A stretch of 12,347 nt of DNA from NCBI GenBank assembly GCA_002751075.1, contig NAOQ01000198.1:60775-73121 (forward strand). Direction: 5' to 3'. A program made the translations under genes and the position numbers. The notes under the pieces are model-generated. The model was not told the origin of the DNA, made no database searches, and saw only the letters and a program-made list of their open reading frames with translations. Source of the stretch: Ichthyophonus hoferi. Lineage: Eukaryota > Opisthokonta > Ichthyosporea > Ichthyophonida > Ichthyophonidae. Position 1 is the stretch's first letter. Each line of letters opens with the position of its first letter. Shown here in pieces: positions 1-12,347 of this stretch.

Positions 1-423
1 GTTATATACTATATCCTATCACACCTTAGTCAAATATCATCTCCATTCCTCCCTACCCTCATATACATGATAGTACGATAGTCTATATGCCTATTATAAT
101 GCAATATAAACCAGATCCAACCAATGCAGAAGGGAGCATAACGTCACTAATGTTCTTTACATCACGTCAAAATGACGCAATCTGGACAAAACTAGGCACA
201 TACTACAATCAACGACACATAAAATAGAACAGAATAGAACGATCATATTCGTAACATATCAATCTCACCACCATCCAATAAAAAAGCAGGGCTAAAATGC
301 AGACAACATTCTTATCGAATAGTGTATATAGTACACATAAGACAAGAGATACATTAAACATAAATATACCCTAAAAGGTAAATGAAACACCTGATTTATA
401 TGCACTCAAAACACACTCCTTAC
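1..423. other. Sequence downstream of DDX42 exon 15: intron 15 or 3' flank
   Basis: 423 bases with no reading frame that resembles the human DDX42 tail and no convincing polyadenylation signal on the minus strand. Best read as part of a following intron. CCAAT occurs at 121 and 275. Nothing else stands out. Confidence 0.6.
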
Positions 424-6632
<6,209 letters not shown>

Positions 6633-6806
6633 GTTGGCCGCTCCTATAGTTACTGGCTTATATATTGCAGGTATATGTAGCGTGTATATTGGGTAGGTAA
6701 TGCTGTGTCCCTTCCTAGCAAATATATAAACTACGCATGGGCTTGGAGGCTAGGGATGTAAAGCAGTGTAGATATTATTAGGAGCTCTAATTATTGGTAT
6801 GTCTAT

Positions 6807-6900
6807 ACACTATACTACATATATATACAGTATAGTATTATGATATATAGTATATTATTACAGTATATAGTATAGTATTATAGTACATAATATTAACATA
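6807..6900. repeat. AT-rich imperfect satellite in the intergenic region
   Basis: Repeated TATAGTATTAT and CAGTATA units, roughly 30 bases apart, for about 90 bases. Almost free of C and G. It probably arose by slippage and may act only as a flexible, nucleosome-poor spacer. Confidence 0.6.
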
Positions 6901-6988
6901 ACTGTCTGATTTAATGACGGGGTTGTTGGTTTTTATGAAAGTTTATTTATTACTAATAGTTTTTAATATCCAAACTAATTGCTCTAGT

Positions 6989-7224
6989 TAATTACAACAC
7001 TAAATAATTACACCAATTAAGCTTGCAAGGTAACAAGGCGACTTCATGATTATAATTAATTAGGTAAATGGTTAATGATTATATTAACTAATGAGGTTGA
7101 ATTAGGCTAAATGATTATATTAATTAGCAATATAAAATAATTACACCAATTAATTTCCCCAATTGCTTTTCTGGATATAATGACATTAATTAATTAATTC
7201 CAAAGGCGGTAAGAACGTTAATTA
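6989..7224. promoter_or_regulatory. Cluster of nine TAATTA palindromes
   Basis: TAATTA occurs at 6989, 7005, 7053, 7057, 7121, 7138, 7187, 7191 and 7219, about one per 26 bases, and forms the core of homeodomain-type sites. The 18-base string AATAATTACACCAATTAA occurs at 7003 and again at 7136, and ATGATTATATTAA at about 7075 and 7111, so part of the cluster arose by local duplication. It may equally be AT-rich filler or nucleosome-depleted promoter DNA. Confidence 0.4.
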
Positions 7225-7271
7225 CAGTTAGTATTGAGCCATGGTAAGACTGTGGATGGATTGTGATTGTA

Positions 7272-7277
7272 CACGTG
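7272..7277. promoter_or_regulatory. CACGTG E-box upstream of RRP1
   Basis: Canonical palindromic E-box 130 bases before the RRP1 start codon. Myc-Max control of ribosome biogenesis genes through CACGTG is established in animals, and RRP1 is such a gene. Caution: three other CACGTG sites occur in the window, in introns (near 2757, 8582 and 10623), so chance is not excluded. Confidence 0.45.
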
Positions 7278-7346
7278 CGGTAAATCATCGTATATTATAA
7301 TATAAGTAGATAGTCTACTACTTACACGCACCTTGATTATAGTGGT

Positions 7347-7377
7347 GTCTCTCTGTCTTGTTGCCTGCCTTTCTTTA
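7347..7377 (+). promoter_or_regulatory. Pyrimidine-rich stretch, candidate initiator or 5' TOP-like leader of RRP1
   Basis: About 30 bases made almost only of C and T, ending 30 bases before the ATG, with CCTTTC resembling the polypyrimidine (TCT) initiator used by translation-related genes in animals. Interpretation is inference; a start site at about 7369 would give a leader of about 38 bases. Confidence 0.35.
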
Positions 7378-7406
7378 TTTATAAGCTTATTGTGCTGTGT
7401 GTAAAT

Positions 7407-7712
7407 ATGGTTAAGCGTCAACAAACCCTACAGGGTGGTAGTGCACCTAAAAAGGCCCTAGTAGAAGCAGAGAAGGAGGAGGATGTAGAGTTACAGGAGG
7501 CCATGCAAAAACAGAGAGAGATTACCTTCGGGAAGAAACTGGGTGCACCAGATAAGACCACCCGCGACAGAGGGGTTAGGAAGCTGAAAACATGGCTGTC
7601 TAAACAGAACAACCTTACCCCTCTTGATAACCGTAAGGTGTGGAAGGGCCTGTTCTACTGCATGTGGTTGTGTGACAAGCCCCTTATCCAGGAGGAGTTG
7701 GCTGAGAACTTG
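7407..7712 (+). CDS. RRP1: RRP1-like exon 1 (start codon)
   Basis: Residues 1-102. The first ~35 residues are charged and variable (MVKRQQTLQGG...EAEKEEDVELQEA). The conserved part begins at ITFGKKLGAPDKTTRDRGVR and runs through KVWKGLFYCMWLCDKPLIQE to ELAENL. Donor CTTG|GTAAGG, phase 0. Without splicing it would read VRIIE and stop at 7728-7730. Confidence 0.95.
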
Positions 7713-10700
7713 GTAAGGATTATAGAGTAAAGTAAGGGTAAGGGTTATATAGGAAGACAAAGTTATAGATGGATAGGTGTTTATGCGTGTCAATGTCATG
7801 GATGTCGGTGGGTGTATGGTTGGCGTACCTTTGAGCTAGGGATGAAGTGAACCACCAGTTAGTTTCACCTGGGTGGCTTTTGTTTTTCTGGATGATCATT
7901 TTTATACATTTTTTTTTACTGGAGTTTTACTCCAGTTTACTCTCTTCTTGTGTATGTATTGTCTGTTTTATTGATCTTCTACTTTCTTAATACATCCTGG
8001 ATTCAAAGCGTAGAAGAATCACCATTATTATACAGAAACTATTTTATGGAGACGCCTTATTTTCAAATCTATTTTTAGACAACCTTGCTCCATTAATCTA
8101 GACTTCTCTGGTGTATACAATAGATGTTCATGGCAAAAAGAAGACATTATAGGAGTGATTTGCAACACTTCAATATAATGCCTACGGACTATATGGTACT
8201 ACGCTTCACTATAGCCCTATACAATCATCCTCCTTCTTCTCCCTCCTCTTTTAGTCCAGCTTCTCACCTATTTCCTTTTCTCTCTCCCTACAGGGTAACT
8301 GTATTCTACAATTTCCTTCTTCCGCAGCTGCTCTTCGCTTTGTGGAAGCCTTCTTTGCCGTGTTAGGCAAGGAGTGGCACGGGCTTGACAGGCTGCGGCT
8401 GGATAAGTTCTTTTTTTTAATTAAAACTATGCTTAGTAAGACATTTGCTCTGTTGGCAGCCCATGAGTGGGAGGAAAGGTGTGTGTGTGTATGTATATAA
8501 GTAGTAGTATATTTATATATGTGTGTTACTAATCCATGCGTATCCCTAATGTTTATATGACACTCTGGACTGTGTACACTTCACGTGTGTTGAGAACATG
8601 AAAATGAGGTATAGGCATGCAATGCTAATCTATCCCACACTATGTTATACTATACTATACTTTACTTTACCATACTATCCTTTGCTGTACTATACTATAC
8701 TTTAATTTACTTTACTGTATTACACTATACTATACTGTACTATATTTTACTATATTTTACTTTACTGTACTATTATACTTACTATACTTTACTATACTGT
8801 ACTGCACTTGACTCTACTGGTATACTCTGCCCACCATCTAACCTATAGTGGCTTCCAGTGTTATAGAGTCCTTTTGCACTCTTCTGTCTGAGGGGCCCCT
8901 GGCGCCTAACAGTGACTACCCTAAGGGAATAGCCTGGTATATCTTTGAGAACTTTGTTGGTGAACTGGCCCCTATTGCCTCTGAAGGTGGGTGGGGCCAT
9001 AGGTTAATAGCCTATGTATTCTATTACCATATATACCACCATAGTCGCGTCCCATCATATTATATATCTTGAAGTGTAAGGAGAGAGGGAGAGACTAGAT
9101 TATTCCCTGTGTATCGATTGGCTGTGATATGGATCCTTTATACATGTCCTGATAAATGATTGGTGTACAGATGATGATCATTTCACCTCCGATCATCTTA
9201 ATCGCCTCTTGGAGCCCTTCTGTCTTGTATTGGCCGCCGATAATGACAAATGGACACTGGATAAGGTAATGACAATAAGCCAATAAGATCTGAGTTATGT
9301 TACCTTAAAGTATCCCTCCTACCCAGGGGCTATGACCCCTCTCGCCTATCATTACACCTCTTTATATTTTATATCTTTTAAAGCTTATATATTAAAATAT
9401 CCTTCTGCCTTGTACTAACTGCTAAGTGCACAAACCCATATGGTATAAGGTAATGATATAAATTCAATCATAATCCAGTTATTATTATTTGGCCTCTAAA
9501 CTTCTCTCTTCCAATAGGCTATTGCCTTTTCCCTATGTGATCACACCTATTCACCTATGTATGTATTGATCTATCTATTTAAATATGTTTTAGGACAGGC
9601 TTGTCTCTATAGTGATAGTGGTTATCAACCATTCTCTCTCTTATTCACTTTGTGTTAATAGGTTCCTGGGATACGTAAGCCATTAGAATTGTATTATTCT
9701 ACTTTGGATTTCACCTATCATTGTTGCCCTTCAGATAAACTACCCAATAGAAATGTTTTCTTTGGTTTGTAATATACCTGATCGTGGCTCCTTTTGCTTA
9801 TTGGCTCCTTTCCTTTGTGGTACCTGTGCTTACATTATATAAGATGACTTATAATACATGTAGCAATACATCCGTGGGTTTTCTCGTTTCTTATTGATTA
9901 TGAGACTACCCCTCTTTATCTATTGGTATAGAGTGTTCTCCAATTAAAATGAATTTCCCCGTGTAAACCCATTTATATATCCCAACATAGAATTTAAAGT
10001 CAATTGCAGATTGGATACATAAGCTAATGCGGGTTTACCGGGTAATAGGTGATAGAGGAGGTGTTCCAACCCCTGGTTACCAAGGAAACCGAGCAACTCA
10101 ACAATATGATTGACGGAGACGAGGATGATGATGAGGAAGAGAATGATAACTATATGGAGGTAAGAAATTATAACTATTGGTCAATAATAATCATTTATGG
10201 TTTGTATTGGGGCGATTGTTTTAAACATGCTTCTTAAGGGTTTAACGATAAGTAACTATTGGTATGTCTGTGGATATAGTCATTGTGGATCAATTTTATA
10301 TTAGATATGTGATTGGTATATATAACTAATGCTAAAAAGTATGGGATCCAGTATTAGGCTGTAGGTAAGCTCTAGTCAACTCCCCTGTCATTCTAATCAT
10401 AAACTAAACCAACCCTGTTCATACTTAGGTTAACTGGGCCTATCTGTCTGAATATGTTTTGGCATTGGCCAAGAGAAAGGACTTGGCCGTGGAGAATCGT
10501 TCTCGTATGTACGCTCTTAAGCGTATGTTAGATGACGTGCAAGTAAAGCTGCAGGAGTTCCTCAAAAAGGTGGAGACTATCTTTCTTTCCATCTAACATC
10601 GGTGGGGGATCACACGGGAATACCACGTGCTGTAATGTTTTTTAATATTTATATAGATAGTTAAAATCGATACTTTATTTATGGTTAATGATTATTTCAA

Positions 10701-12314
10701 ACGACATGTTGCATTTATTTTTTGAATATAGCTTTGTCTATTGCAGGCATATATATATATATATATCTATCTACACATGCTTTTATTGTTATTACCCATA
10801 TCTATCTCTAACTGCTTCATTTACCGCCACTTCCTCTCTTATTCTGTTGATATCTGTCTCTCTTTTATATCTTACTTTATAGATAGATGCATTAATCTGA
10901 GCAGTTGGGGCCAGGACCAATTACCTGTAATTTGTAAAATATTAACTAATAGTAACTGTCCTTTAGAGTCGAGATGCAGGCCTCATAGAGGGAGCTTCGG
11001 ATGAAGATGAGGAAATGGAAGAGGGAGAGGAAGAGGAGGGAGATGGAGAGGAGATGGATGAAGATGAAGATGAAGAGGAGGAGGAGGAGGAGGAAGAAGA
11101 AGAGGTCATCATTAAAAAGGCCCCAACACCCTCTAAGCAGGTCAAGTCTCCGGTTCCTACGCCCTCTAAGCAGACCAAGTCTCCTGTCCCTACACCCTCT
11201 AAGCAGGTTAAATCTCCTGTTCCTACACCTTCTAAGCAGGTTAAGTCTCCTGTTCCTACACCCTCTAAGCAGGTCAAGTCTCCTGTCCCTACACCTTCTA
11301 AGCAGGTTAAGTCTCCTGTTCCTACACCTTCTAAGCAGGTCAAGTCTCCTGTTTCTACACCTTCTAAGCAGGTTAAGTCTCCTGTCCCTACACCTTCTAA
11401 GCAGGCCAAGTGTCCTGTTCCCACACCCTCTAAGCAAGCCAAGACCCCTTCACCCGCTAAGGTAGGATGGTACTATTGGGTCCTTGATTAGATATCTAGT
11501 CTCTGATTGAGTGTGGATAAAGTTGATACAAGATTGAAGCACTTGGTTCTGTTGGCTATTACTATGATTACTGGCATGCTATATATGTATTTAATAGCAA
11601 TTATTACTGATGTTCACAGATTATAAATAGGACTTGGCAGAAATGTTAGTAGGTTAGTATGTAAAAGGCATATTGCAGTAGATCCTCCTCTATGCATACT
11701 CCTCTCTCCCCATCTCTAACGCCCTCCCTGTCTGTACTCCAGCCTACCCCATCTCCTCAGGGATCATCAGGTAAGCCTAAGAAACAACAGGCAACACCCT
11801 CTCCTTCTATCAAACCTAGCCCCAAGGGTACCCCTAAGGCCAGCCCACACCCCAAAGGAGAAGTAAAGGTAAGCGGTGGATCCTATGGTTGAAGAGTGTT
11901 TATATGTATATTTCGACTGGTTGATGTGGTGTATGATATGTTCTCCATATTCGTTCATGACATATAGTAGTATCCCACTGGAAACAGCTGTCCAGCCCGT
12001 GAGAAGTCCTATACAGAATATTACAATGCATTGTGTATTATATCATCCTAGGGTTTCGCCATATGTAGATATATCAGTTAGTTGTATTGTTTTGTAATTA
12101 AATTTTACTTTGATTTAAATTTGTTATTACCCACCTCCTATTGGTTTACAGGAGAACAAGAATGATTGAGAATAGAACTTAGGGATATATTATGTACTGG
12201 TCTATTGTTGTAATCTGGTATTGATATAATTTCTCTGTCTAGACACCCTCTCCCCACCGTAAGCCCACCTTCACCACCCCAGTGAAGGGATCATTACATA
12301 CACCCCCTAGTAAG
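7407..12314 (+). CDS. RRP1: RRP1/NOP52 family ribosomal RNA processing protein, 9 exons visible, 3' end beyond the window
   Basis: Nucleolar factor of the NOP52 (Rrp1) family, needed for late pre-rRNA processing and 60S subunit assembly (family knowledge). Joined exons: 7407-7712, 8294-8480, 8849-8986, 9171-9265, 10049-10159, 10429-10569, 10967-11461, 11743-11868, 12243-12314, giving 557 open codons. The NOP52 domain spans about residues 35-326. It contains TRDRGVRKLKTWL, KVWKGLFYCMWLCDKPL, KEWHGLDRLRLDKFF and HEWEER, each with a close counterpart in human RRP1 in the same order. An acidic tract, ten CDK-site repeats and a Ser/Pro/Lys-rich tail follow, as in the variable C-termini of RRP1 and RRP1B. 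The start is the ATG at 7407; the frame is open 15 bases upstream but without another ATG. Only the donor of exon 2 is ambiguous. Confidence 0.95.
7713..8293 (+). other. RRP1 intron 1
   Basis: 581 bases. Contains an inverted repeat at 7918-7936 and ends in a long pyrimidine tract (about 8228-8293). An open frame at 8124-8366 runs into exon 2 but its upstream part has no recognisable content. No ATTGG motif seen, unlike other introns. Confidence 0.85.
7918..7936. repeat. Inverted repeat ACTGGAGT / ACTCCAGT with TTT loop
   Basis: A perfect 8-base stem with a 3-base loop, right after a T-run. Could fold in RNA or be a tiny palindrome left by replication slippage. No known function assigned. Confidence 0.6.
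8294..8480 (+). CDS. RRP1: RRP1-like exon 2 (NOP52 core, donor ambiguous)
   Basis: Residues 103-164 plus one base: GNCILQFPSSAAALRFVEAF, then GKEWHGLDRLRLDKFFFLIK and AAHEWEER. The human counterpart is NREWTGIDRLRLDKFYMLMR...WEERQ. The acceptor follows a strong pyrimidine tract. The donor lies inside a GT microsatellite. Only ends at 8480, 8486 or 8492 keep frame with exon 3, and 8480 gives the best-length match to human RRP1. The start is firm; the end is less so. Confidence 0.85.
8481..8848 (+). other. RRP1 intron 2
   Basis: 368 bases. Starts within a GT microsatellite, contains CACGTG near 8582, and its 3' half is the TWTAC satellite. Only a short unique stretch separates the satellite from the acceptor. 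Confidence 0.8.
8640..8817. repeat. Pentanucleotide satellite (TATAC/TTTAC)n in RRP1 intron 2
   Basis: About 35 units of a 5-base pattern TWTAC (TATAC, TTTAC, TGTAC variants), mostly in register, over nearly 180 bases. The 68-residue open frame here is just the satellite being translated. Confidence 0.9.
8849..8986 (+). CDS. RRP1: RRP1-like exon 3
   Basis: Residues 165-210: LASSVIESFCTLLSEGPLAP then NSDYPKGIAWYIFENFVGEL and APIASE. Aligns with human ...EILHPSSQAPNGVKSHFIEIFLEEL, with about five extra residues before the helix. Acceptor CCTATAG|TG; donor GAAG|GTGGGT, phase 1. Confidence 0.92.
9171..9265 (+). CDS. RRP1: RRP1-like exon 4
   Basis: Residues 211-242: DDDHFTSDHLNRLLEPFCLV then LAADNDKWTLDK, aligning with human ELTADQNLKFIDPFCRIAARTKDSLVLNN. 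The acceptor GTGTACAG is preceded directly by TGATTGG (ATTGG at 9159-9163). Donor AAG|GTAATG, phase 0. Confidence 0.94.
9266..10048 (+). other. RRP1 intron 4
   Basis: 783 bases, the longest intron seen. Holds CCAAT at about 9275, 9513, 9743 and 9940 and ATTGG near 9801, 9922 and 10010. The protein aligns without a gap across this intron, so no exon is missing. No repeat or mobile element recognised. Confidence 0.85.
10049..10159 (+). CDS. RRP1: RRP1-like exon 5
   Basis: Residues 243-279: VIEEVFQPLVTKETEQLNNM then an acidic stretch DGDEDDDEEENDNYME. Joined to exon 4 it aligns without a gap to human ITRGIFETIVEQ, which fixes the junction. Acceptor GTAATAG|GTG, donor GGAG|GTAAGA, phase 0 both sides. 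Confidence 0.93.
10429..10569 (+). CDS. RRP1: RRP1-like exon 6 (end of NOP52 domain)
   Basis: Residues 280-326: VNWAYLSEYVLALAKRKDLA then NRSRMYALKRMLDDVQVKL and QEFLKK. Matches the human FDYEAVANRLFEMASRQSTP...NRKRLYKVIRKLQDL segment. The donor AAG|GTGGAG is weak; read-through gives VETIFLSI and a stop at 10594-10596, so a short isoform is possible. Confidence 0.92.
10570..10966 (+). other. RRP1 intron 6
   Basis: 397 bases. The first 27 bases stay open (VETIFLSI, then stop). Holds a CACGTG near 10623, a TA microsatellite at about 10748-10770 and a pyrimidine-rich zone at 10820-10865. Nothing else recognised. Confidence 0.75.
10967..11461 (+). CDS. RRP1: RRP1-like exon 7 (acidic tract plus CDK-site repeats)
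   Basis: 165 codons, phase 0 both sides. It begins SRDAGLIEGASDEDEEMEEG, continues with a run of Glu/Asp to about 11105, then VIIKKA, and from 11123 holds ten TPSKQ repeats. The domain is low-complexity and surely disordered. Acidic plus Lys/Pro-rich tracts are typical of nucleolar proteins. Acceptor CCTTTAG|AG, donor TAAG|GTAGGA. Open frames in the other readings here are repeat artefacts. Confidence 0.9.
11123..11461 (+). repeat. Coding 33-base tandem repeat (10 units, TPSKQVKSPVP)
   Basis: Ten in-register 33-base units (11123-11452) plus a 9-base remnant. Units 3-7 encode the same 11 residues. Variation is Val to Thr at unit 2, Pro to Ser at the start of unit 8, Ala for Val in units 9-10, Ser to Cys in unit 9, and a divergent end in unit 10. 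Most DNA differences between units are silent T/C swaps at third positions. Each unit has TPSK, a full S/T-P-x-K consensus; the first nine also carry a minimal SP or CP site. Confidence 0.97.
11743..11868 (+). CDS. RRP1: RRP1-like exon 8 (Ser/Pro/Lys tail)
   Basis: 42 codons, phase 0: PTPSPQGSSGKPKKQQATPS then PSIKPSPKGTPKASPHPKGE and VK. It continues the SP/TP-K chemistry of exon 7 without the strict repeat. Acceptor CTGTACTCCAG, donor AAAG|GTAAGC. A second good donor (TCAG|GTAAGCC, 11771) lies inside the exon but would break frame with exon 9. Confidence 0.82.
11869..12242 (+). other. RRP1 intron 8, with a possible alternative last exon
   Basis: 374 bases. A good acceptor (TTTACAG, AG at 12150-12151) preceded by ATTGG would open a frame reading ENKND and then stop. 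I do not call it as an exon because exon 9 continues the tail in phase. Confidence 0.6.
12243..12314 (+). CDS. RRP1: RRP1-like exon 9 (tail continues)
   Basis: 24 codons, phase 0: TPSPHRKPTFTTPVKGSLHT then PPSK, again rich in SP/TP-K motifs. Acceptor TCTGTCTAG|AC, donor TAAG|GTAGGTGG followed by G-runs up to the window edge. The gene continues beyond 12347. Confidence 0.8.
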
Positions 12315-12347
12315 GTAGGTGGTGTATGGGGGAGAGGGGAGAGGGGG

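Larger units (their letters stand above)
6633..7406. promoter_or_regulatory. Head-to-head intergenic region, probable bidirectional promoter
   Basis: 774 bases lie between the divergent start codons of the DDX42-like and RRP1-like genes, with no coding signal on either strand. It must hold both 5' UTRs and both core promoters unless a non-coding first exon lies elsewhere. It is very AT-rich: AT satellite at about 6807-6900, TAATTA cluster at 6989-7224, CACGTG at 7272-7277, pyrimidine-rich stretch at 7347-7377. A TATATAA-like run on the minus strand lies about 25-35 bases before the DDX42 ATG. Transcription start sites are not determinable from sequence. Confidence 0.7.

Noticed and set aside
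7418-7799. Minus-strand open frames opposite RRP1 exon 1
   Set aside because: Antisense shadows of a well conserved exon.
8642-8848. 68-residue Tyr/Leu-rich open frame
   Set aside because: It is the translated TWTAC satellite in an intron.
11123-11461. CRISPR-like regular array
   Set aside because: Units are contiguous without unique spacers and lie within a coding exon of a eukaryotic gene.
10946-11465. Several long open frames on both strands over the repeat exon (for example Arg/Leu-rich and CLEGVGTGDLT-type)
   Set aside because: A 33-base repeat lacking stops leaves all frames open. Only the plus frame with TPSKQVKSPVP joins exons 6 and 8 in phase and shows silent-site variation.

Overview
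The window is nuclear DNA of an animal-like eukaryote. Coding sequence is cut into 24 visible exons by GT-AG introns of about 130 to 780 bases, the background is AT-rich, and both genes match animal families best. I know both proteins well enough to align their exons by eye against the human relatives. The species is not readable from the window. A non-bilaterian animal such as a demosponge fits the compact AT-rich introns, but that is a guess.

Left half (about 1-6632, minus strand): fifteen exons of a DEAD-box RNA helicase orthologous to DDX42 (SF3b125), a helicase tied to the SF3B1 part of the U2 snRNP. All helicase motifs can be read in order. The reading frame stays open across every splice junction from the start codon at 6632 to the last visible exon at 424-548, and the C-terminal tail probably continues beyond position 1.

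Centre (6633-7406): a head-to-head intergenic region with 774 bases between the two start codons. It is extremely AT-rich. It holds AT satellites, a cluster of nine TAATTA palindromes, a CACGTG E-box and a pyrimidine-rich candidate initiator just before the right-hand gene.

Right half (7407-12314, plus strand): nine exons of an RRP1/NOP52 family nucleolar protein that acts in 60S ribosomal subunit assembly. The conserved domain fills exons 1-6. Exon 7 encodes an acidic tract followed by ten 11-residue TPSKQVKSPVP-type repeats, each carrying a full CDK-type site. Exons 8-9 continue a basic, Ser/Pro-rich tail that runs past the window.

The most unusual features are: (1) a dense scatter of ATTGG/CCAAT pentamers in the introns of both genes, several of them close to splice sites and more often reading ATTGG on the sense strand; (2) a 72-base tandem duplication that copied the acceptor and first codons of DDX42 exon 15 into the preceding intron, where the copies have decayed; (3) a GT microsatellite sitting exactly on an RRP1 5' splice site; (4) the CDK-site repeat array. 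I saw no RNA genes, CRISPR arrays, viral elements or intact transposons.
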